DNA from: Pelomonas sp. Root1237
Lineage (GTDB): Bacteria; Pseudomonadota; Gammaproteobacteria; Burkholderiales; Burkholderiaceae_C
Assembly (NCBI RefSeq): GCF_001425055.1
Contig: NZ_LMDK01000012.1
Span: 1-64,000 of the forward strand
Direction of reading: 5' to 3'
Length of the DNA: 64,000 nucleotides
The notes beneath the pieces were generated by a model, which saw nothing but the letters and a program-made list of their open reading frames with translations, was not told the DNA's origin and did not search any database. Shown here in pieces: positions 8,524 to 16,401 of the stretch (position 1 is its first letter; each line of letters opens with the position of its first letter). The translations under genes were made by a program, and so were the position numbers.

Positions 8524-8599
8524 TGGCTCCCCGACCTGGGCTCGAACCAGGGACCTACGGATTAACAGTCCGGCGCTCTACCGACTGAGCTATCGAGGA
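8524..8599 (-). tRNA. tRNA-Asn (anticodon GTT), copy 1, with encoded CCA
   Basis: 76 nt on the minus strand. The acceptor stem TCCTCGA pairs with TCGGGGA, the D arm reads AGCTCAGTCGGTAGAGC, the anticodon loop ACTGTTAATC gives GTT, the T arm is GGTTCGAGCCC, and a genomic CCA ends at 8524. It is identical in sequence to the copy at 8686-8761. Its 3' half is duplicated at 3264-3308, so this is the integration site of the island. Confidence 0.97.
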
Positions 8600-8648
8600 A
8601 TTGATCGGTATTTTTGCTTGCCGTGCGGTTGCGGCTCGCTGTTGTTGC

Positions 8649-8675
8649 AAAGGCTGGCGATGGGCCAGCCTTTGC
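8649..8675 (-). terminator. Hairpin between the two tRNA-Asn genes
   Basis: A 10-bp perfect inverted repeat, AAAGGCTGGC / GCCAGCCTTT, just downstream of tRNA-Asn copy 2. It lacks a good T run on the minus strand, so it may be a processing or weak termination structure rather than a full terminator. Confidence 0.5.
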
Positions 8676-8685
8676 GGGTTTTCTG

Positions 8686-8761
8686 TGGCTCCCCGACCTG
8701 GGCTCGAACCAGGGACCTACGGATTAACAGTCCGGCGCTCTACCGACTGAGCTATCGAGGA
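8686..8761 (-). tRNA. tRNA-Asn (anticodon GTT), copy 2, with encoded CCA
   Basis: 76 nt, same sequence as copy 1: acceptor TCCTCGA / TCGGGGA, anticodon GTT, CCA encoded. A TATAGT hexamer (8774-8779 on the minus strand) lies 13 nt upstream of the 5' end and fits a -10 box. The two genes are probably co-transcribed from it. Confidence 0.97.
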
Positions 8762-8797
8762 ACAGAGCCCGTGACTATAGCAGTTCTTTCGGGGGCC

Positions 8798-10936
8798 TCA
8801 GAGCCGGACCTCGAGACTCGTGCGGAAAGTCCGCGGTGCGAGCGGGTAGAGGTAGCTGTGCTCGAACTGCCACGGCGACTCGCGCCAGGCGCGGCGGTTG
8901 GTCAGGTTGTCGACGGCCACGCGCCAGATCCAGGTCTGGTTGCCCACGCCCTGCATGTAGCGCAGGCCCGCGTCGGCCACAGTCCACGCCGGCACGGCGA
9001 TGCTGTTGTCGGGCGTCGCGAAGCGGCTGCCCTCATGGCGGATGCCGAGCTGGGCCTGCAGTCCGGGCAGCAGGTCCTGGCGCACATGGGCCTTGAGCGT
9101 GGTCTCCGGCACGTTGGGCGGCTGCAGGCCGTTGAGGCTGGCGTCGGCGCTGCCTTGGCGGCGCGCCTGCAAGCGCATGGCGCTGGCGAACAGGCCGCCG
9201 CCGCTCCACTTCAGGTCGGCGCTGGCTTCCACGCCGCGATGGCGGGCATAGCCGTCGGCGCGGCGCTCGCAGCTGTTGTCGGCGCTGCATTCCGTGAAGC
9301 CGGGCAGCACGGTGTCGCGCCACGCGGGGCGGCGGATGTCGAAGACGGTCAGCGAGCCTTCGACGCGCTGGGTGCCGGTTTTCAGGCCGATCTCCGTCTG
9401 GCGGCTCTTCAGCGCGGGCAGCGCCTGGCCGGCATTGACGAAGCGCTTGCGGTTGGGCGCCACTTCGCTTTCGATGCCCTGGCCCCAACTGGCGTAGACC
9501 AGCCAGTCGCTGGCGATCGCATGGCTGAGCGCGATCCAGGGCGTGGTGACGCCCTGTGAGTAATCCGTTGCACGCGAGCCGTCCGTGCGCACGCTCTCGC
9601 GGTGCAGGCGGGTGTGGCGCAGGCCCAGCCAGGCGCTGGTGTCGGCGCTCAGCGCCACGCGGTCGCGCAGGTAGAGCTCGTTGCTGCGCTCGTCGCGGTT
9701 GGTGTTCTCGTCGGTCAAGTCGGGCGCGGCGGGCGTCACGGCGCTGCCGTCGACGTTGCCGGTGCCCGCGTAGTTGTAGGCCTGGCGCTGGAAGCGGCTC
9801 TTGAACTGGCTGCTCAGTCCACCGACGGTGACGTCATGGCGCAGGCCGGCGAGCTGGACGGGGCCGCTGGCGGAGACGTCCAGCGCCGTCGTGTCGCGGT
9901 GCTCGTTCTCGCTGCGGAAGTCGTAGAGGTCGTAGCTGCCGTCCGGGCAGAAGCGGTCGGCGTAGTAGTCGCCATTGGCGTCGCTGCAGCCGTAGGCATA
10001 GGCCAGGCGGTCGTCGGTGCGCAGGCGTTGGATGCCCAGCGCCGCCTGGGCGCGCCATTCACCGGCCAGCTTCTGCTGCACGCGCAGCGAGGCGTGCGTG
10101 TTGTCGAAGACGACGGGCAGGCTCCAGGGCTGGTTGTTCAGGTTCAGGTTGGGGTCGACGCTCTTGGCGTCGGGCAGGCGGTTGCCGAGCAGGCTGAAGC
10201 CCTGCTGGCTGGGCTGGCTCTGGCGGTTGAACTCGACCTCCGCCTCGACGAGGGTGTCGGGGCCGATGCGCCAGTCGGTGGCCAGCGCGGCGGTGTGCGA
10301 GCGGCCCTTGCTGTCACGCAGCGTCGGGTCCAGGTGGGCCGCGGCGAGGTTGACGCGCACGCCGAACTCGCGGTTGGCGCCGAAGCGTTGCGAGTGGTCG
10401 ACGCTCGCCTGCACCGAACCGCCCTGGATGGCTTCGAGCATCAGTGCCGTGCCGTCCTCGGCGAGCGGGCGCTTGACGACGAAGTTGACGATGCCGGCCG
10501 GCGAACTGGTGCCGGCCTGCATGCCGGAACTGCCCTTCAGCACCTCGATGCCCGACTTGTTGACCAGCGACAGCGCGGTCTCGCCCGTGATGGGCAGGCC
10601 GTCGCGGCGCAGGTTGAAGCGGTTGTCGAGGTCGAAGCCGCGGATCTTGAGCTGCGACCAGTAGCCGACGGCGTTGTAGGCATCGGAGACGGACGCGTCG
10701 AGCTTGGTGATGCCCGAGAGCTGGCTGATGCCAAGCTCGCCCAGCCGTTCGGCCGACAGGCTCAGCGCCTGCATCGGCAGCTTGGCCGGCGGGTCGTTGA
10801 AGCCGGAGAGGCTGGGCACGGCCTCGGTGGCTTTGCCCGAGACGCTGACTTGGGGCAGGGTCTGGGCCGAAGCGAGGCTGGCGGCGAGCAGCGCGGAGGC
10901 GGCGCCGAGAACGGAAAGGGAAAAGAGTCGTGCCAT
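8798..10936 (-). CDS. TonB-dependent receptor under a TPP riboswitch, probable thiamine(-precursor) receptor
   Basis: Outer-membrane receptor of 712 aa. It has a signal peptide (cleavage near ASLASA|QTLP), a possible TonB box VSVSGKA, a plug domain (IRGFDLDNRFNLRRDGLP, then GIEVLKGSSGMQAGTSSPAGIVNFVVKRP) and a 22-strand barrel ending in aromatic-rich strands with a final LEVRL. By homology it looks like a siderophore-type receptor. However, the leader at 11014-11100 is a clear TPP riboswitch, which known thiamine-regulated TonB receptors share. I infer uptake of thiamine or a precursor. There is no RBS of note before the ATG at 10936. No transport partner gene is next to it. Confidence 0.9.
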   Translation of the reverse strand: MARLFSLSVLGAASALLAASLASAQTLPQVSVSGKATEAVPSLSGFNDPPAKLPMQALSLSAERLGELGISQLSGITKLDASVSDAYNAVGYWSQLKIRGFDLDNRFNLRRDGLPITGETALSLVNKSGIEVLKGSSGMQAGTSSPAGIVNFVVKRPLAEDGTALMLEAIQGGSVQASVDHSQRFGANREFGVRVNLAAAHLDPTLRDSKGRSHTAALATDWRIGPDTLVEAEVEFNRQSQPSQQGFSLLGNRLPDAKSVDPNLNLNNQPWSLPVVFDNTHASLRVQQKLAGEWRAQAALGIQRLRTDDRLAYAYGCSDANGDYYADRFCPDGSYDLYDFRSENEHRDTTALDVSASGPVQLAGLRHDVTVGGLSSQFKSRFQRQAYNYAGTGNVDGSAVTPAAPDLTDENTNRDERSNELYLRDRVALSADTSAWLGLRHTRLHRESVRTDGSRATDYSQGVTTPWIALSHAIASDWLVYASWGQGIESEVAPNRKRFVNAGQALPALKSRQTEIGLKTGTQRVEGSLTVFDIRRPAWRDTVLPGFTECSADNSCERRADGYARHRGVEASADLKWSGGGLFASAMRLQARRQGSADASLNGLQPPNVPETTLKAHVRQDLLPGLQAQLGIRHEGSRFATPDNSIAVPAWTVADAGLRYMQGVGNQTWIWRVAVDNLTNRRAWRESPWQFEHSYLYPLAPRTFRTSLEVRL

Positions 10937-11013
10937 CGGAATGCAAAGCGATGGCAGGTCGGCAAACGACAGGGCCCAGGGGCGGGAGACGAAGATTCGG
11001 CCTGGGCTTTCAG

Positions 11014-11100
11014 CGTGCTTCCCTGCGCGAGGATTACCTCAATCAGGTTCAAAGGGACTGTCTCAGTCGATGGCGCCAGGCCATCAACACCCCTAGCGAA
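11014..11100 (-). promoter_or_regulatory. TPP riboswitch (THI element)
   Basis: On the minus strand the leader contains the P1/P2 segment CTAGGGGTGTTGATGG, the invariant CTGAGA, CCCTTTGAACCTGAT, then GGTAATCC and CGCAGGGAAGC. These are the conserved THI-box blocks in the right order and spacing. The start codon of the TonB receptor is about 78 nt downstream. The segment between holds CCCAGG/CCTGGG complementarity that could serve as an expression platform. TPP binding normally represses expression. Confidence 0.93.
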
Positions 11101-11211
11101 GACGCGCCACACGGAGCGGCGCGCGGGTCGGATTCTATGGGTTACGGAGCGTTCCGGCCTTCGCGCTTGGCGACTTGGCCCGGCTCGCTGCAGATCTGCA
11201 GTGGTGATTCA

Positions 11212-11229
11212 TGCAAGTCATGGCTTGCA
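11212..11229. promoter_or_regulatory. Inverted repeat, probable HipB operator
   Basis: TGCAAG-N6-CTTGCA, a perfect 6-bp inverted repeat 21 nt before the ATG at 11251. A third TGCAAG half-site overlaps the start codon (11252-11257). Position and symmetry suit autoregulation by the HipB-like protein. This is inferred from layout only. Confidence 0.5.
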
Positions 11230-11250
11230 AAGTTCTGATATTTATAGAAA

Positions 11251-11529
11251 ATGCAAGCTATGACTGCCAATATTCGACTTCCCGCCGAACTTGGCGAACT
11301 GCTGCAGCAGCGGCGCGAAGCCCTGGGCCTGAGCAAGAAGGCCGTGGCCGAGCGGGCGGGGCGGGTGCGTGAAGTGATCTACCGCCTGGAGGGCGGCGAG
11401 GAAGCCTCCGTGTCGTCGCTGTTCGACGTGCTGCGCTCTTTGAATCTGGCCATGCGTCTGGAGCCGGTGGGCCTGCCGACGATGGAGGAAGTGGCCGCGG
11501 CCTTCAACAAGGACGACGATGCTGCCTGA
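11251..11529 (+). CDS. hipB: HipB-like antitoxin / Xre regulator
   Basis: Protein of 92 aa with a single HTH: LGELLQQRREALGLSKKAVAERAGRVREVIYRLEGGEEASVSSLFDVLRSLNLAMRLEP, then an acidic tail. It precedes hipA and overlaps it by 11 nt, the usual antitoxin-first arrangement. HipB proteins bind operator DNA and neutralise the HipA kinase. The start may be 11251 or the in-frame ATG at 11260; neither has a good ribosome binding site. An inverted repeat just upstream suggests autoregulation. Confidence 0.85.
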   Translation: MQAMTANIRLPAELGELLQQRREALGLSKKAVAERAGRVREVIYRLEGGEEASVSSLFDVLRSLNLAMRLEPVGLPTMEEVAAAFNKDDDAA

Positions 11530-12784
11530 GCGCATCGCGCAGCTCGATGTGTCCATCGGGTCGCGCGTGGGTGCGGGCCAATTGCTCAAGGCGTCGACTT
11601 ACGAGTTCCGGTACCTGGAGGCGTCTGCCGAGCAGCCGTCCGTCGCGCTGCTGATGCCGGCGGCGGTCAGGCTCACGTGGACGGACGGCGACCTCTTTCC
11701 GCCCATGGACCAGAACCTGCCCGAGGGCGATCTGTTCATGCGCATCCGGGCGTTGTTCCCGAAGCAGCAGACCACAGCCATGCACCTGCTCGCCCTCATC
11801 GGCGACAACGGCATTGGTCGCCTCGGCTATCGCATCCCGGGTGCTGACGCGCCGCAGCCAGCGGTGCCGCTGAGCAAGGAGAGCCTGCTTGGCATGGCCT
11901 ACTCGCCCCAGGTGTTCAACGACCTGGTGGCGGCCTATCTGAGCACCGGCGCGGGCATTGCCGGCATGCAGCCCAAGATCATGGTGCCCGAGGTGCGGAT
12001 CGCTGTTCCCATTCCCACGCTCATCGTGAAGGCGGCGAGCGAGGCCTATCCCGGCCTGGCGGCCAACGAATACCTGTGCCTGCGCGCAGCCAACCTGGCC
12101 GGCATCTCTACGCCGGTGTTTGACCTGTCGCATGACGGCCAGATGCTGGTGCTGGAGCGCTTCGACACCGTTCTGAAGCCGGATGGGACGGTGGAGCGCC
12201 TGGGCTTCGAAGACATCGCAGCGCTATCTGGTCAGCGTGTGCGCGACACGCTTTCAGACCGTAAATACCACGGCAGCTACGAGCGCATCGCGGGGCTGCT
12301 GAAGCAGCTGCAACTGCCCCAGGCCGACCTCGCCCGCTTCTTCGAGCAGGTCGCCTTCTCCGTCATGGTCCGCAATGGCGACGCGCATCTGAAGAACTTC
12401 GGGCTGCTGTACCGCTCGCCAAGCGACATCTGGCTGGCGCCGATGTTCGATGTCGTCACCACGGCCATCTACCGCTACACACAGTACGCCGGTGGCCCCG
12501 AGCTTGAGGACCGAACGCTGGCGCTCAAGCTCTTTGCTGGCAAGCACACGAGCAAGGCCTATCCGACGACTCAGGAACTGCTCGCCTTTGGCGCCAAGGT
12601 TTGCAATGTGAAGGCGCCGGCCACCGTGCTTCAACGCCTGGCGCAGGGCATGCAGCAGGCGCTGCAGGAAGCGAAGTCCGATGAACGCATCCCGCGTGAG
12701 CTGCTGTCGCGCATGCGGGAGGTCTGGGAGTCAGGGCTGGCCTATGGCGATGCCGAAACGGCAAAGCCGCGCAGGCCGCATTGA
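11519..12784 (+). CDS. hipA: HipA-family serine/threonine kinase toxin
   Basis: Protein of 421 aa, within the normal range for HipA. The N-terminal couple_hipA region (residues 1-110) is followed by the HipA-C kinase core: a Gly-rich STGAGIAGMQPK loop (142-153), catalytic NGDAHLKN at 286-293 and the Mg-binding Asp in APMFD (Asp311). E. coli HipA phosphorylates glutamyl-tRNA synthetase and causes persistence; this protein may act on a similar target. All key residues are present, so it looks active. The ATG overlaps the end of hipB, implying translational coupling. A palindromic repeat unit follows immediately (12805-12884). Confidence 0.92.
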   Translation: MLPERIAQLDVSIGSRVGAGQLLKASTYEFRYLEASAEQPSVALLMPAAVRLTWTDGDLFPPMDQNLPEGDLFMRIRALFPKQQTTAMHLLALIGDNGIGRLGYRIPGADAPQPAVPLSKESLLGMAYSPQVFNDLVAAYLSTGAGIAGMQPKIMVPEVRIAVPIPTLIVKAASEAYPGLAANEYLCLRAANLAGISTPVFDLSHDGQMLVLERFDTVLKPDGTVERLGFEDIAALSGQRVRDTLSDRKYHGSYERIAGLLKQLQLPQADLARFFEQVAFSVMVRNGDAHLKNFGLLYRSPSDIWLAPMFDVVTTAIYRYTQYAGGPELEDRTLALKLFAGKHTSKAYPTTQELLAFGAKVCNVKAPATVLQRLAQGMQQALQEAKSDERIPRELLSRMREVWESGLAYGDAETAKPRRPH

Positions 12785-12804
12785 GGCTCTCGCCAGGCTT
12801 GCGC

Positions 12805-12884
12805 AATGGCGTCGCAGCAAGGCGCAAAGGTGAAGACAGTAGCAGCGCTACGGCTAGCCTTTGCAACGCCGCTGTGGCGTCATT
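12805..12884. repeat. 80-bp palindromic intergenic repeat sharing arms with the 27.8-kb MITE
   Basis: Outer arms AATGGCGTCGCAG and CTGTGGCGTCATT, then inner arms AGCAAGGCGCAAAG (12816-12829) and GCAACGCCGC (12863-12872) around a short centre. Both inner blocks recur exactly, in the same order, in the first hairpin of the element at 27773-28036 (27824-27837 and 27869-27878). It sits between the convergent ends of hipA and the ferredoxin reductase gene. It may act as a transcript-end hairpin for both, although no T run is present. Confidence 0.7.
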
Positions 12885-12901
12885 TCGCAGGTCCGATGCC
12901 T

Positions 12902-13990
12902 TCAGTCGAAGACCGGTGACTCCACGCCCAATACCTTGTGCAGCTTGGGGCTCGTCGTCGTGTATTGCAGGTGGATGCGCTTGTCCGGAAACACATACGG
13001 CGCCGCGCCGAATGCCGCCAGCGCGGTCTCGTGGAAGCCGCTCAGGATGAGCTTTTTCTTGCCCGGGTAGGTGTTGACGTCGCCGACGGCAAAGATGCCC
13101 GGCACGCTGGTCTCGAACTTCTCGGTGTCGACGACGATCTGCTTGCGCTCCAGCGCCAGGCCCCACTCGGCGATGGGGCCGAGCTTCGGTGACAGGCCAA
13201 AGAAGGCCAGGACCTGGTCGCAGGGCACGACGCGCGTGATGCCGTCGTTGCCGGTGATCTTGACGCCGGTCAATTGCCCGTTCGCTTCGTCAATGCCGGT
13301 GGCCTGGCCGACGATGAACTGCATCTCCATTGCGTCGCAGAGTTCGCGCATCCTGGCCACGCTGGCTGGCGCGGCGCGGAAATCGTCGCGACGGTGCACG
13401 AGGATGACGCTCTCAGCCTTGTGCGGGTTGCCGTCGGGATTGGCGGCGCAGAAGTTCAGCGCCCAATCCAGGGCCGAATCGCCGCCGCCGATGATGAGCA
13501 GGTTCTTGCCGGCGAACTGGTTCGGTGCCTTGACGCGGTAGTGGACCTGCGTGCCCTCGTAGGGCTCGACGCCGTCGACCTTCAGCGTGCGCGGCTGAAA
13601 GCTTCCGACGCCGCCAGCGATGAAGACGGCCTTGGCCAGCAGCTGCGTGCCTTTGCTGGTCTCGATCAGAAAGCGGCCATCGTCCTGCTTTTGCACAACG
13701 GTGACTTCCTGGCCCAGGTGGAAGGTCGCGCCGAAGGGCTGGATCTGCCTGAGCAGGTTATCGGTCAGTTCCTTGCCGGTGCACACGGGCACGGCCGGGA
13801 TGTCGTAGATGGGCTTGTCGGGATAGAGCTCGATGCACTGGCCGCCGGGATAGGCCAGGCTGTCGATGATGTGCGCCTTGATCTCCAGCAGGCCGAGTTC
13901 GAAGACCTGGAACAGGCCTACCGGCCCGGCGCCGACGATGACGGCGTCCGTCTGAATCGCATCGGGCCTGATCTGTACTGCTGCCTGCAT
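12902..13990 (-). CDS. Ferredoxin-NADP+ reductase, thioredoxin-reductase-like type
   Basis: Flavoprotein of 362 aa of the TrxR-like (YumC/FNR2) class. It has an FAD-binding [10 protein letters not shown] near residue 17 and [23 protein letters not shown]-binding [18 protein letters not shown], then [24 protein letters not shown] near the C-terminus. The CxxC redox pair of true thioredoxin reductases is absent, which fits electron transfer to ferredoxin. It lies 16 nt downstream of the ferredoxin gene in the sulfate operon, so it probably reduces that ferredoxin for sulfite reductase. It is the last gene of the unit. Confidence 0.9.
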   Translation of the reverse strand: MQAAVQIRPDAIQTDAVIVGAGPVGLFQVFELGLLEIKAHIIDSLAYPGGQCIELYPDKPIYDIPAVPVCTGKELTDNLLRQIQPFGATFHLGQEVTVVQKQDDGRFLIETSKGTQLLAKAVFIAGGVGSFQPRTLKVDGVEPYEGTQVHYRVKAPNQFAGKNLLIIGGGDSALDWALNFCAANPDGNPHKAESVILVHRRDDFRAAPASVARMRELCDAMEMQFIVGQATGIDEANGQLTGVKITGNDGITRVVPCDQVLAFFGLSPKLGPIAEWGLALERKQIVVDTEKFETSVPGIFAVGDVNTYPGKKKLILSGFHETALAAFGAAPYVFPDKRIHLQYTTTSPKLHKVLGVESPVFD

Positions 13991-14006
13991 GAGGAGAGAA
14001 GAAAGC

Positions 14007-14330
14007 TCAGCGGATCAGCTCGGGCAGCTTGCCCGTCTTGTCTTTCCACTCGTCGGCGTCCGGCAGCGCGGGCTTGCGCTTGGTGATGCTGGGCCAGCCC
14101 TTGGCGAGGTCGGCGTTGATCTTGATCATGTGGATCTGATCGCCGGGCACGTCCTCCTCGGGCAGGATCGCGTTGACGGGGCATTCGGGAATGCAGACCG
14201 CGCAATCGATGCACTCATCGGGGTCGATGGTGAGGAAGTTCGGGCCTTCGCGGAAGCAGTCGACCGGGCAGACGTCGACGCAGTCGGTGTATTTGCAGCG
14301 GATGCAGGCTTCGGTGACGACGTGGGTCAT
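14007..14330 (-). CDS. fdxA: Seven-iron ferredoxin FdxA
   Basis: Protein of 107 aa, the usual FdxA length. The N-terminal cluster ligands are in [17 protein letters not shown] and the second set in [12 protein letters not shown], the pattern for one 3Fe-4S and one 4Fe-4S cluster. The C-terminal extension ([16 protein letters not shown]) is typical of betaproteobacterial FdxA. Its ATG overlaps the stop of the siroheme methyltransferase gene by 4 nt. In this operon it probably carries electrons from the downstream reductase to CysI. Confidence 0.95.
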   Translation of the reverse strand: MTHVVTEACIRCKYTDCVDVCPVDCFREGPNFLTIDPDECIDCAVCIPECPVNAILPEEDVPGDQIHMIKINADLAKGWPSITKRKPALPDADEWKDKTGKLPELIR

Positions 14331-15118
14331 GAGCGGCTCTGGGAAGTAAGGGGCGCCCCGATGGGCAATGATTCGGGCGAAACGACGATTTTAAGGTCGG
14401 CGTGGTTTTGATCCTGCGCGTGGACGCGGCTGGCTCCTGTCCCGACCGTGACGACCGTGGGGCGGCCGCGGTGCAGCAGGGCCGCGTGGGCGAGGTCAGC
14501 CAGCGCGTGCTCGCTGGTGATGGCATCGGCACAGCCGGCACGGCTGACGACCAGCGTCGGCGTGTCCGGCGCCCAGCCGGCGGCCAGCAACTGGCGGCCA
14601 AGCGCGGCCAACTGGCGGCCGGCCATGTAGAAGACCTCGGTGTCGGCGCTTTGCGCGGCATGCAGTTCGCCGGCCTCGGTCATCGCCGTCGTCAGCGACA
14701 CGCTGCGGCCGCGGCCGCGACGCGTCAGCGGGCGTTGCGCCTGGGCGGCGGCGGCAAGAGCCGCGGTCACGCCAGGGACGACTTCGCTGGCAATGCCCGC
14801 CTCGGCCAACGCGATGAGTTCTTCCTCCAGGCGGCCGAAGACGCTGGCGTCGCCGCCCTTGAGCCGCACGACGAGGCCATGTTCTTGCGCGGCCTTGACG
14901 AGCAGCGCATTGATCTCGGTCTGCTTGGCCGAATGCTCAAAGCCGCGCTTTCCGACCGAGATCCACTTGGCTTGCGGCGCCAGGTCGCGCAGCGCCGGGT
15001 CGGCCAGCGCATCGGCCAGCACGACGTCGGCCTGCGACAGCGCACGGGCACCGCGCAACGTGATCAGGTCGGCGGCGCCGGGGCCGGCACTGACGAAGAT
15101 CACACGTCCTAACATCAC
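14327..15118 (-). CDS. cobA: Uroporphyrinogen-III C-methyltransferase (siroheme synthesis)
   Basis: SUMT of 263 aa: it methylates uroporphyrinogen III with two SAM molecules to precorrin-2, the first step to siroheme. Motifs are [19 protein letters not shown] near the N-terminus, [13 protein letters not shown] in the middle, [13 protein letters not shown], and PLTRRG; these follow the SUMT family order. The CysG dehydrogenase/chelatase domain is missing, so precorrin-2 oxidation and iron insertion must be encoded elsewhere. It overlaps fdxA and cysN by 4 nt each. It supplies the CysI cofactor. Confidence 0.93.
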   Translation of the reverse strand: MMLGRVIFVSAGPGAADLITLRGARALSQADVVLADALADPALRDLAPQAKWISVGKRGFEHSAKQTEINALLVKAAQEHGLVVRLKGGDASVFGRLEEELIALAEAGIASEVVPGVTAALAAAAQAQRPLTRRGRGRSVSLTTAMTEAGELHAAQSADTEVFYMAGRQLAALGRQLLAAGWAPDTPTLVVSRAGCADAITSEHALADLAHAALLHRGRPTVVTVGTGASRVHAQDQNHADLKIVVSPESLPIGAPLTSQSRS

Positions 15119-16401
15119 CAGGCCTCTTCCGCCGGGGCGGCTTGCACGTCCACCAGCAGCGCGCCGCTGGTGCGGTGGCTGGCGGGGTCGACAACGATCA
15201 GTGCGCCGCCGACGCGGTTGTCCACGAAGGGCTCGACGGGCAGCTCATGCTGCACCTCCATCTGCACGCGGCCGATGGTGTTGACGGGCAGTTCGTGGGC
15301 GTCCTGCGGCGTCAGCGTGTTGATGTCCAGCACCGAGTCGATGGCCGAGATGCGCGCCTGCACCCAACGGTTGCCGTGGCGCACCCAGTACTTGCGGCCA
15401 GGCTTGGCGGCCTCGGTGTCCAGCCAGGCCAGCGTTGCAGAGAAGTTCTTGGTGACCGCAGCGCTGCCCGGCGTGACGATCCAGTCGCCGCGGCTGACGT
15501 CGAGCTGGCGGTCCAGCACGAGGCCGGCCGAGTCGCCGGCTTCGGCGCTGGGCACGGTCTCGCCGGCCAGGCGAACCTCGGAAACGACAGCCGTCTGCTT
15601 CGACGGCAACACCTCGATGGTGTCGCCGGCCTTCACGGCGCCATGGGCGATGCGGCCCCACAGCACGCGCGGCTGGAAGCCGGTGCCTGCCGATTGATAG
15701 GCGTCCTTCTGCACGTACTGCACGGGCAGAGACAGCGGTGCGTCGGCGCGCTCGCTCAGCGTCGGCAGGCGCTCCAGCACCTGCAGCAGCGACTCGCCAT
15801 TCCACCAGGGCGCGTCCAGCGGCTGGGTGACGTTGTCGCCACGCAGTGCGCTCACCGGCACGGTGGCGGCGACGTTCAGGCCGGCGGCGGCGGCGAACTT
15901 GTCGAGCGCCGTCTTGACCTTGGCAAAGCCCGCGCCGGCGTCATCGAGCGCGTCGATCTTGTTGATGGCGAAGACGATGCTCGGCACGCGCAGCAACTGG
16001 GCCAGCAGCGAGTGGCGGCGTGTCTGCGGCAGCAGCGTCACTTCGGCTTCAGTCAGGTCGAGCTTGGTGATGTCCACCAGCACGACGGCGGCGTCGGAGC
16101 CGGCGGCGGCCGTGACCATGTTGCGCGTGTACTGCTCATGGCCGGGGGCGTCGGCAATGATGAACTTGCGCGTCTTGGTCGCGAAGTAGCGGTAGGCCAC
16201 GTCGATGGTGATGCCTTGCTCGCGCTCGGCCTCCAGGCCGTCGGTCAGCAGGCTCAGGTCGATTGGGCGGCCGGCGGCGCGGCGCTCGAGCGTGTCGAGC
16301 TGGTCGGCCAGGATGGCCTGGCCATCGAACAGCAGGCGGCCGATCAGCGTGGACTTGCCGTCGTCAACGGAACCGGCCGTTAGGAATCGCAAAGCCTTCA
16401 T
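15115..16401 (-). CDS. cysN: Sulfate adenylyltransferase subunit 1 (GTPase)
   Basis: GTPase subunit of 428 aa of ATP sulfurylase. The G domain opens with GSVDDGKSTLIGRLL (residues 10-24), then DVAYRYFATKTRKFIIADAPGHEQY (switch II, G3), NKID (G4), followed by EF-Tu-like beta-barrel domains. GTP hydrolysis drives APS formation by CysD. No APS-kinase (CysC) domain is fused at the C-terminus, in line with an APS-reductase pathway. The ATG overlaps the cysD stop by 1 nt. Confidence 0.96.
   Translation of the reverse strand: MKALRFLTAGSVDDGKSTLIGRLLFDGQAILADQLDTLERRAAGRPIDLSLLTDGLEAEREQGITIDVAYRYFATKTRKFIIADAPGHEQYTRNMVTAAAGSDAAVVLVDITKLDLTEAEVTLLPQTRRHSLLAQLLRVPSIVFAINKIDALDDAGAGFAKVKTALDKFAAAAGLNVAATVPVSALRGDNVTQPLDAPWWNGESLLQVLERLPTLSERADAPLSLPVQYVQKDAYQSAGTGFQPRVLWGRIAHGAVKAGDTIEVLPSKQTAVVSEVRLAGETVPSAEAGDSAGLVLDRQLDVSRGDWIVTPGSAAVTKNFSATLAWLDTEAAKPGRKYWVRHGNRWVQARISAIDSVLDINTLTPQDAHELPVNTIGRVQMEVQHELPVEPFVDNRVGGALIVVDPASHRTSGALLVDVQAAPAEEAW

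Noticed and set aside
8762-8797. Full sigma70 promoter for the tRNA-Asn genes
   Set aside because: A good -10 (TATAGT) is visible and is noted with the tRNA, but no acceptable -35 hexamer is found at normal spacing.
8798-10936. Receptor as a siderophore receptor
   Set aside because: Family resemblance alone supports it, but the TPP riboswitch in its leader is a stronger and more specific clue; no siderophore or Fur-type gene is nearby.
9602-11263. Long open frame on the plus strand (over 500 codons) opposite the TonB receptor
   Set aside because: It lies antisense to a clearly homologous receptor and its product is a low-complexity Val/Gly/Ala/Arg string with no domains; open antisense frames are expected in such GC-rich DNA.
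12805-12884. Rho-independent terminator for hipA
   Set aside because: The structure is a large palindrome but has no T run on either strand; treated as a repeat unit that may still affect transcript ends.
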